From JAWCLZ01 sp038850275 (GTDB taxonomy: Archaea > Halobacteriota > JAWCLZ01), in assembly GCA_038850275.1 (NCBI GenBank), contig JAWCLZ010000006.1, positions 22,331 through 86,330 on the forward strand: 64,000 bases of DNA. Reading direction: 5' to 3'. Below are positions 61,873-64,000 of this stretch, in pieces. The notes beneath the pieces were generated by a model. The model was given only the letters and a program-made list of their open reading frames with translations, did not search any database and was not told the origin of the DNA. Within the stretch, counting starts at the first letter, position 1; each line of letters begins with the position of its first letter. The position numbers were made by a program, and so were the translations under genes.

Positions 61873-62352
61873 CTCTTGAACAAATAGATTTTTCTCAACT
61901 AGCACTATACCACTTTGTTTTTCAACTATCAAAATCGACACTACAGCGCCAGCTCCCCAGCTCTGACCTGTTTTTATGTAAATCGGCTCCCCTTCAGCTG
62001 CTCCTCTTATCATTGTATTAGCGGTTCCAATGTCCTCTTGATAGCCCACTATTATCTTTGAGTAATCCTTGATTTCCACCCCATTCACCACCCATTTTAA
62101 ATCACTCAATGCATAGCTGCTTTTTCCAAATACTCTGAATTTTATTTTACCATCAGTATAAGCAGCGAAGTTATCGAAGCGGATGTCATAGGCTGGAGTA
62201 ATTGTAGCCTCTGGAGTGGGCGTTGATGGTGTTGGAGTAGGCGTGTAAGCTTGAGATGGCGGTTGAGTAGTGCAGCCTGGGAAAATCGATATTAAAAGCA
62301 GTAAGAGAAGGAAGATAACCTTGTTCGCAGAAGGGAAGATAACTTTGTTCAC
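61867..62352 (-). CDS. Small lipoprotein with Pro/Thr linker
   Basis: A 161-aa exported protein. The N-terminus has a lipobox SIFPGC, then a Pro/Thr-rich linker (PTPTPSTPTP), then a beta-rich domain of about 105 residues with an FxxxYTDGKIKFRVFG-like strand. The first 16 residues contain a duplication (NKVIFPS then ANKVIF). The fold resembles small archaeal FxLYD/Ig-like surface domains only loosely. Function is unknown. Confidence 0.75.
   Translation of the reverse strand: MNKVIFPSANKVIFLLLLLLISIFPGCTTQPPSQAYTPTPTPSTPTPEATITPAYDIRFDNFAAYTDGKIKFRVFGKSSYALSDLKWVVNGVEIKDYSKIIVGYQEDIGTANTMIRGAAEGEPIYIKTGQSWGAGAVVSILIVEKQSGIVLVEKNLFVQEL
62306..62352. repeat. Tandem duplication of the lipoprotein start region
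   Basis: AGAAGGAAGATAACCTTGTT (then CGC) is followed directly by AGAAGGGAAGATAACTTTGT (then TCAC), a duplication of about 23-24 bp with few differences. It duplicates NKVIFPSA at the start of the lipoprotein. Confidence 0.75.
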
Positions 62353-62380
62353 ACCAGAGTAATAATCATTATTTTTATAT

Positions 62381-62416
62381 AGCTTTTTTCTTATTTTATA
62401 CAGCTTTTTTCTTATT
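62381..62416. repeat. Direct repeat, 21-bp period, T-rich
   Basis: AGCTTTTTTCTTATT occurs at 62381-62395 and 62402-62416, upstream of the lipoprotein start, between it and the methyltransferase gene. On the minus strand it would fall in the promoter or leader. Confidence 0.75.
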
Positions 62417-62452
62417 ACTTCATTAGCTTGTTCTTATACTTTACTTATAACT

Positions 62453-62998
62453 TTATACATAGTATATTCCTATTCCGCGGGCTATTTGAATCATATCTTT
62501 TTCTCCATTCAATGAATTGAAAAACTTAAATACATCTTCATTGCCTATATCGTGGAATCCAATTACTCCACCTTTCCTTACCAAGTCCTTGAAGTTGTGA
62601 TAAGCAGCGGCTACATCGCTGTGAGTTGGACGGGTATCTATGTATAGGAAGTCAATTGCCTTTCCCTCATTCCTTAGCAGTTCCTGCACCTTTAACTTGG
62701 TCTCTGGTTCTCTGCAGTCTCCTTCTAAGAGCTGGATTTTTCTATCACTTTTTCTATAATCCCAGAATTTAAGCAACTTAAAATCGAGATTAGGCGTTGA
62801 ATCCACGCCAATGTAAATCCCCCCTTTCCTGAGGACTTGCTCCCAGAGTTTCACACTGCCAGGTGATATTCCTATTTCAACTATGGTCTCAAGTGGCTTG
62901 ACCTTCTTCAATTTTTTCAAAAGCCACCATACCTCAGCTTCACTTTGCATTATGAGATAACTTGAGAACAACTCTCTCAACTGCTCTCTGCTAATCAC
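62453..62998 (-). CDS. Class I SAM-dependent methyltransferase (Methyltransf_24-like)
   Basis: A protein of about 181 aa. Motif I is VEIGISPGSVKLW, then IYIGVDSTPN, LLEGDCREPE and the conserved LYIDTRPTHSDV, followed by GGVIGFHDIG. This pattern matches CmcI/Methyltransf_24-type enzymes that act on sugars or antibiotics. GTG 62998 follows GAGGTGA; GTG 63007 is also possible. No neighbouring pathway reveals the substrate. Confidence 0.78.
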   Translation of the reverse strand: MISREQLRELFSSYLIMQSEAEVWWLLKKLKKVKPLETIVEIGISPGSVKLWEQVLRKGGIYIGVDSTPNLDFKLLKFWDYRKSDRKIQLLEGDCREPETKLKVQELLRNEGKAIDFLYIDTRPTHSDVAAAYHNFKDLVRKGGVIGFHDIGNEDVFKFFNSLNGEKDMIQIARGIGIYYV

Positions 62999-63007
62999 AA
63001 ACTTCAC

Positions 63008-63303
63008 CTCGCTTTAAGCAGCAATAAACAGCTATAAATCTACTTAATCATTGAGTATCAAATATTTATATGTTTATATTTTTTTCTAACAGCTTGGATT
63101 GGAGTAGGCTTACACCCGTTTTCTCTCAATGTTGCATAATCCTATATTCTTCGACGATCTCGTAACCAACTAAGTTACTCTTACCAGTTTAAAATTTCAT
63201 CTGCTAAGCGCCTTCAACGAGACCTGCCAAAAAAAGCTACCTAGAACCACTGTAAACTGGAACACCTGTTGGGAGTGCCTGTTAGTTTAAAAAATCAGTT
63301 ACA
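63008..63303. other. Gene-free stretch, possible decayed coding sequence
   Basis: No intact gene is seen. On the minus strand one frame reads protein-like segments (TGVPVYSGSR, LFLAGLVEGA, SNLVGYEIVEEYRIMQH) broken by four stop codons. Next to the decayed signal peptidase, this suggests a further pseudogene, but I cannot name the parent. Confidence 0.3.
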
Positions 63304-63835
63304 TTAGTCCTTCTCTTGTTTTGTCCTTGAATTCATATTGCAAGTCAAACATTTAATGGAACTATACTCTTCTTCTGATGTATATAAAAGAACCAATCCT
63401 AAACCCACGCTCATTAGAATAATGGAAATAAGGTTTGCTGTAATAAAGTATAGTAGCAATCCAACCTTTAGTATGGTATAAAAGACTTTCCCAACGATCT
63501 CGGTGGCTGTCACATCCCAAGGATCAGGTTTTTGGTTAGCATCACCTTTAGTCTTAAAGACATAAATATAACCATCTGTTTTGATTTCTGTTACGTGTGA
63601 CAACCACTATACCTGAAAATGGGATTACTTTTCAGACAATAACATCGCCTCTCTAACATCTCTAGGATTTACATTCGCGGTTAAAACAAGGTCGCCAAGA
63701 GAATAAATTTGGTTTCATGCTTGAGGATGCTATTACAATCACTCGTGGGCTGTAATAAAGAATAAGAATAAAATAAAGGAAACATTAGTAGAGAAAATTT
63801 CAGCGCTTTCTTTCATAGACTCTTGACTTTTTCAT
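63304..63835 (-). pseudogene. Signal peptidase I, decayed by frameshifts
   Basis: Read on the minus strand, pieces of one archaeal type I signal peptidase follow each other in different frames: VIVIASSSMKPN (catalytic Ser-Met box), SLGDLVLTANVNPRDVRE, GDVIV-stop-KVIPFSGIVVVT, then HVTEIKTDGYIYVF and TKGDANQKPDPWDV (the conserved TKGD-N-PD box), ending in a C-terminal membrane segment. At least three frame changes and one stop break it. The last 99 residues (63304-63603) remain open. The start ATG at 63835 is one base after the stop of the upstream partial gene. Sequencing error is the alternative. Confidence 0.8.
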
Positions 63836-63836
63836 C

Positions 63837-64000
63837 TTAGACTACTCTTGATATTAATACCATGAATGCTTCACTGGAGCTTGGATTACTCCTTCCTAAA
63901 TCGAACATTAGCCTAGCGCTTTCACCGCTCGCTGGGTCTGCATCAGACTTTATATAAAGTGTATCCAGCAAGTTGTAATCTAATGTAGTTGAGTCCCATC
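63837..64000 (-). CDS. Partial gene, C-terminus of a probable secreted protein
   Basis: An open frame of 53 codons runs in from the right edge and ends with TAA at 63839-63837. It contains DYNLLDTLYIKSDADPASG and MFDLGRSNPSSSEAFMVLIS, polar and beta-like, as in extracellular structural proteins. Its stop is one base before the ATG of the signal peptidase remnant, so the two formed one operon. A TasA-like substrate of that peptidase is conceivable but unproven. Confidence 0.5.
   Translation of the reverse strand, partial: WDSTTLDYNLLDTLYIKSDADPASGESARLMFDLGRSNPSSSEAFMVLISRVV

Noticed and set aside
63008..63303. Pyrrolysine or stop-codon read-through explaining the TAG codons
   Set aside because: TAA and TGA stops also interrupt the same frame, so decay is the simpler reading.
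1..64000. CRISPR array, insertion sequence, integrase or prophage
   Set aside because: No regularly spaced repeats, no transposase or integrase motifs and no terminal inverted repeats flanking a gene were seen.

Overview
The window comes from a euryarchaeon of the methanogen / Archaeoglobus / alkane-oxidiser kind. Archaeal information genes include RadB, family-B DNA polymerase, thermosome, Nmd3, Trm5, TrmY, standalone TRAM and DUF424. The tetrahydromethanopterin C1 enzyme Ftr, two Mer-like proteins, pyruvate:ferredoxin oxidoreductase, NrpR and two hydrogenase maturation proteases point to C1/acetyl-CoA and H2 metabolism. A PGF-CTERM surface protein and TATA-type promoters fit the same group. 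I cannot name genus or lifestyle from sequence alone. The DNA is AT-rich, densely coded and uses TTG starts often. No CRISPR array, insertion sequence or prophage was seen.

Layout. 1-9.1 kb: end of truD, radB, nth, TRAM, polB, a glucan phosphorylase-like gene, then pepQ-map-trmY and a hydrogenase maturation protease. 9.1-22 kb: cell-envelope region with a coupled three-gene operon ending in a PGF-CTERM protein (its middle 51-aa gene is easily missed), AMP phosphorylase, an HD phosphohydrolase, membrane-anchored winged-helix proteins beside small secreted proteins, and a MacB-type ABC operon carrying a COG1361-like surface protein. 22-28.4 kb: a nine-gene minus-strand run, CBS-CBS-porC-porD-porA-porB-ftr-pyrF-HAD. 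28.4-37.5 kb: rimI, nmd3, DUF424, a tRNA-Leu(UAG) with a 29-nt D-loop insertion, a 33-aa membrane peptide, ilvD, thermosome, pyrC, mobB-moaE fusion and a phosphohexomutase.

37.6-43 kb: two tandem Mer-like flavin/F420-family genes coupled to a zinc-ribbon gene, a phosphoribosyltransferase, another zinc-ribbon peptide, a YHS-domain peptide, a hemerythrin/PAS (DUF438) protein and a methyltransferase-like protein with an exact in-frame 27-bp duplication. 43-52.6 kb: COG1395 regulator, AIM24 protein, isopropylmalate/homoaconitate isomerase subunits, second hydrogenase protease, coaD, DUF84 NTPase, trm5, and a radical SAM gene overlapping a polyprenyl synthase gene. 52.8-60.8 kb: a DUF457 membrane protein that appears to start at AUA, moaB, a 39-aa zinc ribbon, a liv ABC transporter with its ATPases encoded convergently, an AcuC-like deacetylase and thioredoxin. 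60.9-64 kb: nrpR, a lipoprotein, a methyltransferase, and a decayed signal peptidase I gene next to a partial secreted-protein-like gene at the right edge.

The most unusual items are the tRNA insertion, the AUA start, the broken signal peptidase, the coupled PGF-CTERM operon, the paired Mer-like genes, the radical SAM/polyprenyl synthase pair, and several 20-29 bp tandem duplications that suggest slippage. All functional statements come from motif recognition by eye; no searches were run.
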